Part shown: piece after piece, positions 53,489 through 60,902 of the stretch
Position numbering within the stretch: position 1 is the first letter of the stretch
Layout: each line of letters starts with the position of its first letter
Source of the DNA: Streptomyces sp. NBC_01233
Lineage (GTDB): Bacteria > Actinomycetota > Actinomycetes > Streptomycetales > Streptomycetaceae
Direction: 5' to 3'
Length of the DNA stretch: 64,000 bases
Assembly (NCBI RefSeq): GCF_035989305.1
Contig: NZ_CP108514.1
Span: 62,001-126,000 of the forward strand
Program-made: the position numbers and the translations under genes
Notes under the pieces: model-generated
The model's input: only the letters and a program-made list of their open reading frames with translations
Databases searched by the model: none
Told to the model about the DNA's origin: nothing

Positions 53489-53850
53489 GGCGGTTCCTCC
53501 GTGGCAATGTTTCGAATCTTCTTGGCAAGTCCTCTGCCAAGAAGATTGGCAACGCCTGCTCGGGATTTGCTCGTCAATCGCTTGAGAAGGGCTGGAGGGA
53601 AGGGCGTCCGCCGCCTCCCGCGTGGCTTTCGTTCCTGCATGAACCGCTGCGACCTGCACGGAAGTCGAGCGGGCAGGGCCGGCGGGGAATCTTGCCAAGA
53701 GTTGCCAAGGGGCCGGAACTCGAGCGTCGCCGGAGCGGGCATTGCCAAAACTACCAAGTGATAGGCAATGTATTGCCAGACGTTTTGGCAATATGTGGAA
53801 CGCAGGGTCGTGGACGTGCCGCGGCCCCGACAGCGGGGGGAGGCCCCTGA
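53489..53850. promoter_or_regulatory. TTGCCAA/TTGGCAA site array between peptide and PLP-fold genes
   Basis: About ten copies of TTGCCA(A) or its complement occur: near 53502, 53522, 53535, 53546, 53692, 53702, 53742, 53763, 53773 and 53785. Pairs at 53692/53702 are 10 bases apart in the same direction. TATTGCCA (53771-53778) and TGGCAATA (53786-53793) form a perfect inverted repeat with a 7-base spacer, and GGCAAT/ATTGCC overlap it. The region is unusually AT-rich for this genome. It must drive both divergent genes. Confidence 0.65.
53515..53547 (-). promoter_or_regulatory. Perfect 13-bp inverted repeat in the peptide leader
   Basis: AATCTTCTTGGCA (53515-53527) pairs with TGCCAAGAAGATT (53535-53547) around a 7-base spacer. 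It lies 27-59 bases upstream of the peptide start. It could be an operator or a leader-RNA hairpin. The arms contain the TTGGCA core of the array. Confidence 0.6.
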
Positions 53851-55068
53851 ATGAATGCGCCGACGTACGACAGGGAACGAACGGCCCACCTGAACACGGC
53901 GGGCACGGGCCGGATGCCGGACGGCGTGCGGGCCGTGCTCGCCGCCTGCACGGCCCGCGACGACCGCTTCGGGAGCCGCGCGCTGGCGGAGCACCTCGGC
54001 GCCGTCCTGCACACCGAGGTGCACGAACGCCTCGGCGCCCTGCTGGGCGTCCCGGCCGGCGACACGGCCTTGGCCACCGGCGCGGCCGAGGCCTTCGACG
54101 CCTTCGTCTGCGCCGCGGAACTCGGTCCGGGCGACCGGATCTGGACCACCCCGTACGAGGGCGTGGCCCGCCTGAGCACCCTCTACGCCCTGCGCGACCG
54201 CACCCGTTGCCGGCTGGAGGTCGTCCCGCTGCGGGCGGACGGCGACCTCGACCTGGACTGGATGCGGGCCCACATCGACGAGGACGTCGCCCTCGTCTCG
54301 GTGGTCCACGTCTCCTCGGCCTGCGGAACCGTCAGCCCGGTCGAGCAGGTGGGCCGGCTCCTGGCCCCCCACCGGGCCCGGTACGCCGTCGACGCCTCCC
54401 ACTCGGTCGGCCAGCTCCCCGTCGACGCCGCGCGCATCGGCGCGCAGCTGGTCACGGCGGACGGCTGGCGGTTCCTGCGCGGCCCGGAGGGCGTGGGCTT
54501 CGCCTACGCCGCGCCGGGGGTGTGGAGCGGCCGCCCGCCGGCGCCCGTCCCGGCCGCCGTCGCCGCGCTGAACGCCGCCCTCGCCCACCACGCCGCCGCC
54601 TTGCGTCTTCCGTACGAGGACCTGCTGCCCCGGCTGCGCGCCGCCGTCGGGCGGACGCCCGGGATCGAACTGCTCGGAGCGGGCCGGGAGCAGGCCGGGA
54701 TGCTGGCCTTCCGTCACGGCGAGGTGCCGGCCGCGCTCATCCGCCGCGGTCTGGCCCGGCGCGGGGTCGTCCTCTGGAAGACCGTCGCGCAGGAGAACCC
54801 GCTGCACCCGGCCGCGCGGGACGGCGCCACCGCCGTGCGTGCCTCCGTCCACCGCGACAACAGCGCACAGGACATCGACCGTTTCGAGCAGGCCCTGCGG
54901 GACGTCCTGCGGGAGGAGCGGGAGGGGCAGGAGGAGCGGGAGCGGGCCGGCGCCGCGGCCTCGGGTGCGGCGTGGGCCGCGGCCGGCGGGGACGGCTTCG
55001 GCGGGCCGCCGCCGTACCGGGGGACGCCGGTCCGCCGCGGCCACCTCACGCTGCACCGGGCGACCTGA
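53851..55068 (+). CDS. Class V aminotransferase-fold protein lacking the PLP lysine
   Basis: This 405-residue protein follows the isopenicillin-epimerase/cysteine-desulfurase fold: TGAAEAFDAFVCAAELGPGD, VVHVSSACGTVSP, and the cofactor Asp in VDASHSVGQLPVD (D181). The segment that should carry the Schiff-base lysine, normally of the form (S/T)G(R/H)KWLRGP, reads TADGWRFLRGP, giving Arg207 in place of Lys, and no other Lys is nearby. It may bind PLP or substrate without normal transamination. The C-terminus has an Arg/Glu-rich tail. It is divergent from the peptide gene and precedes the carboxylase. Confidence 0.8.
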   Translation: MNAPTYDRERTAHLNTAGTGRMPDGVRAVLAACTARDDRFGSRALAEHLGAVLHTEVHERLGALLGVPAGDTALATGAAEAFDAFVCAAELGPGDRIWTTPYEGVARLSTLYALRDRTRCRLEVVPLRADGDLDLDWMRAHIDEDVALVSVVHVSSACGTVSPVEQVGRLLAPHRARYAVDASHSVGQLPVDAARIGAQLVTADGWRFLRGPEGVGFAYAAPGVWSGRPPAPVPAAVAALNAALAHHAAALRLPYEDLLPRLRAAVGRTPGIELLGAGREQAGMLAFRHGEVPAALIRRGLARRGVVLWKTVAQENPLHPAARDGATAVRASVHRDNSAQDIDRFEQALRDVLREEREGQEERERAGAAASGAAWAAAGGDGFGGPPPYRGTPVRRGHLTLHRAT

Positions 55069-55137
55069 GCCCCGCCCCGCCATCAGGCCGCCGAGCCCGC
55101 ACGCCGCAGCGGCGCCAGGACCGCGTCTCGTACGGGG

Positions 55138-55166
55138 TTCGAGTGGACTTCCACGGCGTCTTGAGT
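55138..55166 (+). promoter_or_regulatory. SARP-type box before the acyl-CoA carboxylase gene
   Basis: TTCGAGT (55138-55144) and CTTGAGT (55160-55166) are 22 bases apart, with a weaker TTCCACG at 55149 completing an 11-base phase. The carboxylase start is 51 bases downstream. Confidence 0.6.
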
Positions 55167-55216
55167 CGCGCGCGCGACGGTGGCCGCAATCCGGTCTTCA
55201 GATCTGGAGGATCCAC

Positions 55217-56791
55217 ATGACCATCATCGACGTGTCCACCCCGCCGGGTACCGACCGTGCCGCGGAACTGGCCGGAATCAAGGCCCAGGCCCTGGCCGGT
55301 CCCGGCGAGCGGGCCACCGAACAGCAGCACGCCAAGGGCAAGCTCACCGCCCGTGAGCGCATCGGACTGCTGCTGGACGAGGGCTCGTTCCACGAGATCG
55401 AGGCTCTGCGCCGGCACCGGGCGAGCGGTTTCGGGCTGGAGCAGAAACGGCCCTACACCGACGGCGTGGTCACCGGCTGGGGCACGGTGGGCGGCCGCAC
55501 CGTCTTCGTGTACGCGCACGACTTCCGCATCTTCGGAGGGGCGCTCGGCGAGGCCCACGCGGAGAAGATCCACAAGGTGATGGACCTGGCCGAGGCGGCC
55601 GGAGCCCCGCTGGTCTCGCTCAACGACGGTGCCGGCGCCCGCATCCAGGAGGGCGTGTCCGCCCTGGCCGGCTACGGCGGCATCTTCCAGCGCAACACCC
55701 GCTCCTCCGGCGTCATCCCGCAGATCAGCGTGATGATGGGTCCGTGCGCGGGCGGGGCGGCGTACTCCCCCGCGCTCACCGATTTCGTCTTCATGGTCCG
55801 CGGCACCTCACAGATGTTCATCACCGGCCCGGACGTGGTCCGTGCCGTCACCGGTGAGGAGATCACGCAGAACGGTCTCGGCGGCGCCGACGTGCACGCC
55901 GCGGTCTCCGGGGTGGCCGCCTTCGCCTACGACGACGAGCAGAGCTGCCTGGAGGACGTACGGCACCTGCTGTCGCTGCTGCCCGCCAACAACCGCGAGA
56001 CACCGCCGCGTGAGTCGGGCGAGGACCCCGCGGACCGGCGTACCGAGGCGCTCGCCGCGATCGTGCCCGCCCATCCGCAGCAGGCGTACGACATCCGCCG
56101 GGTCATCGAGGAGGTCGTCGACGACGGCGACCACTTCGAGGTCCAGCCCGGCTGGGCGGCCAACGTGGTGTGCACGCTCGCCCGGATGGACGGGCACGTC
56201 ACCGCCTTCGTCGCCAACCAGCCCGCCCACCTCGCCGGGGTGCTCGACATCCACGCCAGCGAGAAGGCGGCCCGCTTCGTGCAGTTCTGCGACGCCTTCA
56301 ACATCCCGCTGGTCACCCTGGTCGACGTCCCCGGCTTCCTGCCCGGTGTCGGCCAGGAGCACGGCGGCATCATCCGGCACGGCGCCAAGCTGCTGTACGC
56401 ATACTGCAACGCCACCGTCCCGCGGATCTCCCTGGTCCTGCGCAAGGCGTACGGCGGCGCCTACATCGTCATGGACTCCCGCTCCATCGGCGCGGACCTC
56501 GCACTGGCCTGGCCCACCAACGAGATCGCCGTCATGGGCGCCGAGGGCGCGGCGAACGTCATCTTCCGCCGGGAGATCGCCGCCGCCGCCGACCCCGACG
56601 CGACGCGCGCGCAGAAGATCAAGGAGTACACGACCGAGCTCATGCACCCCTACTATGCGGCCGAACGCGGCCTGGTCGACGACGTCATCGACCCGGCCGA
56701 AACCCGCTCGGCGCTCACCTCGGCACTGGCCATGCTCCGTCCCAAGTACGCCGACCTGCCGTCGCGCAAGCACGGCAACCCGCCGGTATGA
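55217..56791 (+). CDS. Acyl-CoA carboxylase beta (carboxyltransferase) subunit
   Basis: From ATG 55217 (CTGGAGG upstream) the 524-residue subunit has both crotonase-fold halves. The N half contains SLNDGAGARIQEGVSALAGY and GPCAGGAAYSPALTDF; the C half contains LVDVPGFLPGVGQEHGGIIR and KAYGGAYIVMDSRSIGADLA. These are the two oxyanion-hole regions of propionyl/acetyl-CoA carboxylases. With a biotinylated alpha subunit encoded elsewhere it would make malonyl- or methylmalonyl-CoA extender units for the cluster. The epsilon gene overlaps its stop. A SARP-type box lies upstream. Confidence 0.95.
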   Translation: MTIIDVSTPPGTDRAAELAGIKAQALAGPGERATEQQHAKGKLTARERIGLLLDEGSFHEIEALRRHRASGFGLEQKRPYTDGVVTGWGTVGGRTVFVYAHDFRIFGGALGEAHAEKIHKVMDLAEAAGAPLVSLNDGAGARIQEGVSALAGYGGIFQRNTRSSGVIPQISVMMGPCAGGAAYSPALTDFVFMVRGTSQMFITGPDVVRAVTGEEITQNGLGGADVHAAVSGVAAFAYDDEQSCLEDVRHLLSLLPANNRETPPRESGEDPADRRTEALAAIVPAHPQQAYDIRRVIEEVVDDGDHFEVQPGWAANVVCTLARMDGHVTAFVANQPAHLAGVLDIHASEKAARFVQFCDAFNIPLVTLVDVPGFLPGVGQEHGGIIRHGAKLLYAYCNATVPRISLVLRKAYGGAYIVMDSRSIGADLALAWPTNEIAVMGAEGAANVIFRREIAAAADPDATRAQKIKEYTTELMHPYYAAERGLVDDVIDPAETRSALTSALAMLRPKYADLPSRKHGNPPV

Positions 56792-57006
56792 CGGCCCGGG
56801 AGGCAGCCGCCGCCAAAGCGGGGGCGGAGCCGTGGAGGATCACGCGCGGTCACCCCGACGCGGCGGAGACGGCCGCCGTGCTGGCGGTCCTGAGGGCCCT
56901 GCTGGCCGGCCAGGCGGGCGAGCGGCCGGAGCCCCCGCGCGCCCGGGCCGCCGGATGGGACCGCACCGGCGGGTTCCGGCGCGCGGGGACCTGGCGCGAG
57001 CGCTGA
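56788..57006 (+). CDS. Acyl-CoA carboxylase epsilon subunit
   Basis: This 72-residue protein starts within the carboxylase stop (ATGA, 56788-56791). Its sequence has the epsilon pattern: WRITRGHPDAAETAAVLAVL followed by a Pro/Arg linker and GWDRTGGFRRAGTWRER. Actinobacterial epsilon subunits stabilise the beta hexamer and raise activity. The call is supported by coupling and by the conserved RGxPxxxExAA and W-x-R elements. Confidence 0.85.
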   Translation: MTAREAAAAKAGAEPWRITRGHPDAAETAAVLAVLRALLAGQAGERPEPPRARAAGWDRTGGFRRAGTWRER

Positions 57007-57072
57007 TCCGTCGCGCCCCGAGTGCTCTGCGGCACGCTCTGGACGTCCTGGTGAGCGACGGAGGGAACAAGG

Positions 57073-57879
57073 ATGACGGTCAAGGCGAGAACGCAGGCCC
57101 CCGAACGGCCCGTGGCGCTGGTCACCGGGGCGACCAGCGGCATCGGGCTGGCCGTCGCCCGGGACCTGGGCGCCCGCGGCCACCGGGTGTTCGTCTGCGC
57201 GCGCACCGAGGCAGCGGTCAAGCAGACCGTCGCCGACCTGCAGTGCGAAGGGATGAGCGTGGAGGGCGCGGCCGCCGACGTACGCGACCGCTCGGCCGTG
57301 GCGGCGGTGGTCGCCTCGGCGGTGGCGGTGTACGGGGCGCCGGTCAGCATCCTGGTCAACAACGCCGGCCGCAGCGGCGGCGGCGCCACCGCGGACATCA
57401 CCGACGAGCTGTGGCACGACGTCATCGACACCAACCTCAACAGCGTGTTCCTGCTGACGCGCGAGGTCCTCAACGGCGGCGGCCTCGGGGCGCAGCCCTG
57501 GGGCCGCATCATCAACATCGCCTCCACCGCGGGCAAGCAGGGGGTCCTGCTCGGCGCCCCCTACACCGCCTCCAAGCACGCCGTGGTCGGCTTCACCAAG
57601 GCGCTCGGCAAGGAACTCGCACCGACCGGGACCACCGTCAACGCGGTCTGCCCGGGATACGTGGAGACGCCCATGGCGGCGCGCGTGCGCAGCGGGTACG
57701 CGCAGGCGTGGGACACCACCGAGGAGTACGTCCAGGAGCAGCTCGAATCCAAGATCCCGCTCGGCCGGTACTCCACCCCCGAGGAGGTGGCCGCTCTGGT
57801 CGGCTACCTGACCACCGATCTGGCCGCCTCCATCACGGCCCAGGCCCTCAACGTGTGCGGAGGGCTGGGGAACTTCTGA
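57073..57879 (+). CDS. Polyketide C-9 ketoreductase (ActIII-type SDR)
   Basis: The 268-residue SDR has TGATSGIGLAVARDL, NNAGRSGGG, the catalytic Ser (INIASTAGKQG), YTASK and the family-specific C-terminus ITAQALNVCGGLGNF, all as in ActIII-type reductases of aromatic polyketides. The ActIII PGG loop reads SGG here, which may affect stereocontrol. Together with the didomain aromatase it predicts a reduced octa- or decaketide-type substrate. It ends at a strong bidirectional terminator. Confidence 0.93.
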   Translation: MTVKARTQAPERPVALVTGATSGIGLAVARDLGARGHRVFVCARTEAAVKQTVADLQCEGMSVEGAAADVRDRSAVAAVVASAVAVYGAPVSILVNNAGRSGGGATADITDELWHDVIDTNLNSVFLLTREVLNGGGLGAQPWGRIINIASTAGKQGVLLGAPYTASKHAVVGFTKALGKELAPTGTTVNAVCPGYVETPMAARVRSGYAQAWDTTEEYVQEQLESKIPLGRYSTPEEVAALVGYLTTDLAASITAQALNVCGGLGNF

Positions 57880-57904
57880 CGCGGCCGCGGGCGGGGAGGC
57901 GCAG

Positions 57905-57945
57905 GGGGGAGGGCCGCGGACGGTCGTCGTCCGCGGCCCTCCCCC
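57905..57945. terminator. Strong bidirectional terminator
   Basis: A perfect 18-bp stem (57905-57922 with 57928-57945, loop GTCGT) sits between the convergent ketoreductase and adenylation-like genes. Confidence 0.8.
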
Positions 57946-57969
57946 GCTGTCTGTCGCCCGCCCCCTGGC

Positions 57970-58968
57970 TCACAGGACGGTCGGCGGCCCCGAGACGTCC
58001 CAGGCGACGGCCTGCGGGGCGATCCGTGCGTCCCGCCAGCCGGCCAGGGCGGGCGCGTCCACCTGCTCGTCCGAGAGCAGTACGTGCCGCAGCGCCGGCA
58101 GGCTGCTCCGGCTCCCGCGCGCCGCCGCGGCCAGCCGCGCGAAGGCGGACGGCAGTTGCGTCAGCACGGTCACCTCCTGCTCGGCCAGGAGCCGGGCGAA
58201 GGCGCGGGCGTCGCAGGCCGTGTCGCGGTCCACGACGACGGCGCGTCCGCCGGACAGCAGGGGTCCCCAGATCTCGCGCATGCCCAGGTCCAGGCTGAGG
58301 GAATGGAAGCAGGTCCACACGTCGTCCGGTCCCGACTCCAGGAGCGGGAGCAAGGCGTCCACCCAGGACAGCACGTCCATGTGGCTGACGGGCCGCACGG
58401 CCAGCGCCCGGCCCGGGTCGCCGCCCGTGGGGAGCGCCAGGAAGGCCGTGGCCGGCGGGATCTCGCGGCGCCACGCCGCCTCGGGCCGCGCCGCGATGAC
58501 GAACCTGCCCGCCTTGGCCAGCGGGATCTCCTCGCGCAGCAGTCCGCCGTCCGAGATGACCATCTCGGCGCCGGCGTCGCGCATCAGGAACTCCTGGAGG
58601 CCCGCGTTGTGTCCGGGCTCGAGCGGCAGTACCGCCGCCCCGGTGCGCAGTGCGCCCACCACGGCGGCGGGGGCTGAGCAGGTGCGCTGTGCGCGCACGG
58701 CGACCACCGTACCGGGCCCCGCACGGCCGGACAGGCGCCCGGCGATGTCGTCGGCGAGCCAGTCCGCTTCGAGGTAGGTCGTCTGCTCTTCGCCGTCCCG
58801 GGCGCATACGCGGGCCGGATGGCGGGCGGCGGCGGCCGCGAAGCGGATGTCGATGCGGTCCCGGCGCGCGGACCGCCGGGCGGCCGGGTCGAGCCCGATC
58901 CGTCCGAGCAGGCCGGTCAGGTCGGCGGACAACTGGTCGAGCTCCGGATGATCCGGAGTGGCGTTCAT
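57970..58968 (-). CDS. Truncated, degenerate adenylation-domain protein
   Basis: From ATG 58968 the 332-residue protein matches only the N-terminal half of an AMP-forming adenylation domain. It has an A2-like GALRTGAAVLPLEPGHN, a degenerate A3 P-loop (LPTGGDPGRALAV, not the usual SGTTGxPKG) and an A4-like SLDLGMREIWGPLLSGGRAV. It ends at VSGPPTVL before A5, so the ATP-binding A7-A8 and the C-terminal A10 Lys subdomain are missing. The frame has a clean start and stop and native codon use. Adenylation activity is unlikely; binding of an amino or aryl acid is conceivable. Confidence 0.75.
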   Translation of the reverse strand: MNATPDHPELDQLSADLTGLLGRIGLDPAARRSARRDRIDIRFAAAAARHPARVCARDGEEQTTYLEADWLADDIAGRLSGRAGPGTVVAVRAQRTCSAPAAVVGALRTGAAVLPLEPGHNAGLQEFLMRDAGAEMVISDGGLLREEIPLAKAGRFVIAARPEAAWRREIPPATAFLALPTGGDPGRALAVRPVSHMDVLSWVDALLPLLESGPDDVWTCFHSLSLDLGMREIWGPLLSGGRAVVVDRDTACDARAFARLLAEQEVTVLTQLPSAFARLAAAARGSRSSLPALRHVLLSDEQVDAPALAGWRDARIAPQAVAWDVSGPPTVL

Positions 58969-59289
58969 GCGGCCTCCCAGCGGGCGGGTCGTGACTCCGG
59001 GGCCGATGGTGTCGCAGGAGACCGGAGAACGGCTCAAGTCCTGCCGTACAGGACGGCTTGACGGCTGGTCAGGAGGTGCTGGACGTTTGCTCGAGGGTCT
59101 GTCCACAGGGGGTCGAGGATCGCTGGGGAGGCCTGGCCGGCCTCCTGGGGGCATGCCTACGCTTCTGGAGCTCACGCCGAAGCCACCCTCTCTCCGTCGC
59201 GCTCCGAGGTGACCTCTCGTAGACGCAGGCATATGGAACTGAGCTTTGTGGCTATGGCCCGTCTCGCGAGACTGGACTTGACTGTACTC
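58969..59289. promoter_or_regulatory. Divergent intergenic region with two palindromes
   Basis: These 321 bases lie between the divergent adenylation-like and NmrA-like genes. GTCCTG (59038-59043) and CAGGAC (59049-59054) form an inverted repeat on the adenylation side. GTCTCGCGAGAC (59261-59272) is a perfect 12-bp palindrome 17 bases before the NmrA-like start, a likely operator. No gene is supported here. Confidence 0.45.
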
Positions 59290-60108
59290 ATGACTCAGAA
59301 CACGCAGATCACCCTCGTCATCGGCGGTCACGGCAAGACCGGCCGGCGCGTCGCCGAGAAGCTTTCCGCCCAGGGCCGCGAGGTCCGGATCGGTTCGCGC
59401 AGCGGCCAGCCCGCCTTCGACTGGCACGAGCCCGCCACCTGGGGACCGGCGCTGGAGGGCGTCGACCGGGTGTACGTGACCTACTACCCCGACCTCGCCT
59501 TCCCGGGCGCCGCCGAACAGGTCGGCGCTTTCGCCAAGGTGGCCGTCGCCGGCGGTGCGCGCCGCCTGGTGCTGCTGTCCGGGCGCGGTGAGGAGGCCGC
59601 GGAGGTGTCGGAGGAGAACCTGAAGGCCTCCGGCGGCGACTGGACGATCGTCCGCTCGAGCTGGTTCAACCAGAACTTCAACGAGAGCTTCTTCCTGGAG
59701 CCCGTGCTGGCCGGCGAGATCGCCCTGCCGACCGGTGACGCCGTGGAGGCCTTCGTCGACGCCGACGACATCGCCGACGTCGTGGTGGCGGCGCTGACCG
59801 ATGACAAGCACATCGGCAAGACCTACGAGCTGTCGGGTCCGCGCCTGCTCAGCTACAGCGATGTGGCCGCCGAACTGACCAAGGCCACCGGGCGCGAGAT
59901 CAAGTACATCTCGGTCACCAACGAGGAGTACCGCGCCGTGCTGCGCGAGAACGGCCTGCCGGAGGAGTTCGCGGACCTGTTCACCATGATCCTCGACGGG
60001 CGCAACGCGCACCTGGTGCACGGTGTCGAGGAGGCTCTGGGCCGCAAGCCCAAGGACTTCTCCGACTTCGCGCGCGACGCGGCGGCCTCCGGGGTCTGGA
60101 ACGTCTGA
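59290..60108 (+). CDS. NmrA-like NAD(P)H-binding protein
   Basis: I start at ATG 59290 (MTQNTQITLVIGGHGKTGRR), which places the GxxGxxG loop (GGHGKTG) at the N-terminus; a longer form from 59209 has an unlike head. The 272-residue protein is an atypical SDR of the NmrA/azoreductase-like type (SSWFNQNFNESFFLEPVLAG). Such genes are often controlled by HxlR or TetR repressors responding to quinones. The palindrome at 59261-59272 fits that. Confidence 0.88.
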   Translation: MTQNTQITLVIGGHGKTGRRVAEKLSAQGREVRIGSRSGQPAFDWHEPATWGPALEGVDRVYVTYYPDLAFPGAAEQVGAFAKVAVAGGARRLVLLSGRGEEAAEVSEENLKASGGDWTIVRSSWFNQNFNESFFLEPVLAGEIALPTGDAVEAFVDADDIADVVVAALTDDKHIGKTYELSGPRLLSYSDVAAELTKATGREIKYISVTNEEYRAVLRENGLPEEFADLFTMILDGRNAHLVHGVEEALGRKPKDFSDFARDAAASGVWNV

Positions 60109-60266
60109 CGGCACGGCGCCTCACCACCTGCTCGATCCCTTATCGCTCCTTGACCGGGCGGCGACTCTGCTACGGCCGCCGCCCGGTGCTCGGGGTGTCC
60201 GGGCACGCACGACCGCACCACCGCACACCGGCACCACCGCGCACGACAGACAGGCAGGAGGCTCCC

Positions 60267-60902
60267 GTGCCGGCTCCCCCGTCGTATTCCAGCGAACACG
60301 GGCTGGAACACCTTCCCCCGCACTTCCACGGCTTCGCCCTGATGCACGTCGCGATGCGGCGCGACGCGGCCCGGCTGCGCGCCGCGGCCCCCGCGTGGAG
60401 CGGCGCGGGCACCGCGTGGTGGCAGCGGCTGCGCGAGGTCATCGAATGGCACCACACCAGCGAGGACGACGTCCTGTGGCCCGGACTGCGCCGCCGGGAC
60501 GCCGACTTCGACGCGCAGGCGCGTGAACTTCACGAGGATCACGAGGAGTTGGATGCGGCGATGGCGGCCGTGTCGACGGCGATCGCCCGCCGCGGCGACG
60601 GCCTGGTCCGGGCGGCGCAGACCTTCGAGGGCGTGCTGCGCGACCATCTGCGCGACGAGGAGCGGATCGTCTTCCCGGTCTTCGACCGGCTCGGCGAGCG
60701 GGCCTACCTGGCCGAGGAGCGCAAGGTCGTCTCCAGTGCCCCGATGCGCGTGATGACGTATCTGCAGCCGTGGATGTTCGACGGCGCGTCCCGGCAGTCG
60801 GTCGCGCACGTGTCCGCCACGATCCCGCCGCCGGTCCGGCTGATCGGCGCCACGCTGCTGAACCGGCGGTACGAGCGCACGTTGAAGGGAATCCTGAAGT
60901 GA
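60267..60902 (+). CDS. Hemerythrin-domain protein
   Basis: From GTG 60267 (CAGGAGG upstream) the 211 residues contain the hemerythrin HHE pattern: an early His (HGFALMHVAMRRD), WHHTSEDDVLWP, LHEDHEELDAAM and HLRDEERIVFPVFDR. These bind a di-iron centre for O2 or NO sensing or protection. The gene is coupled to the DUF1772 gene by a 4-base GTGA overlap. Confidence 0.9.
   Translation: MPAPPSYSSEHGLEHLPPHFHGFALMHVAMRRDAARLRAAAPAWSGAGTAWWQRLREVIEWHHTSEDDVLWPGLRRRDADFDAQARELHEDHEELDAAMAAVSTAIARRGDGLVRAAQTFEGVLRDHLRDEERIVFPVFDRLGERAYLAEERKVVSSAPMRVMTYLQPWMFDGASRQSVAHVSATIPPPVRLIGATLLNRRYERTLKGILK

Noticed and set aside
55842..58298. An 818-codon plus frame across the carboxylase, epsilon and ketoreductase genes
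   Set aside because: It is a wrong-frame reading of three well-supported genes with low-complexity composition.
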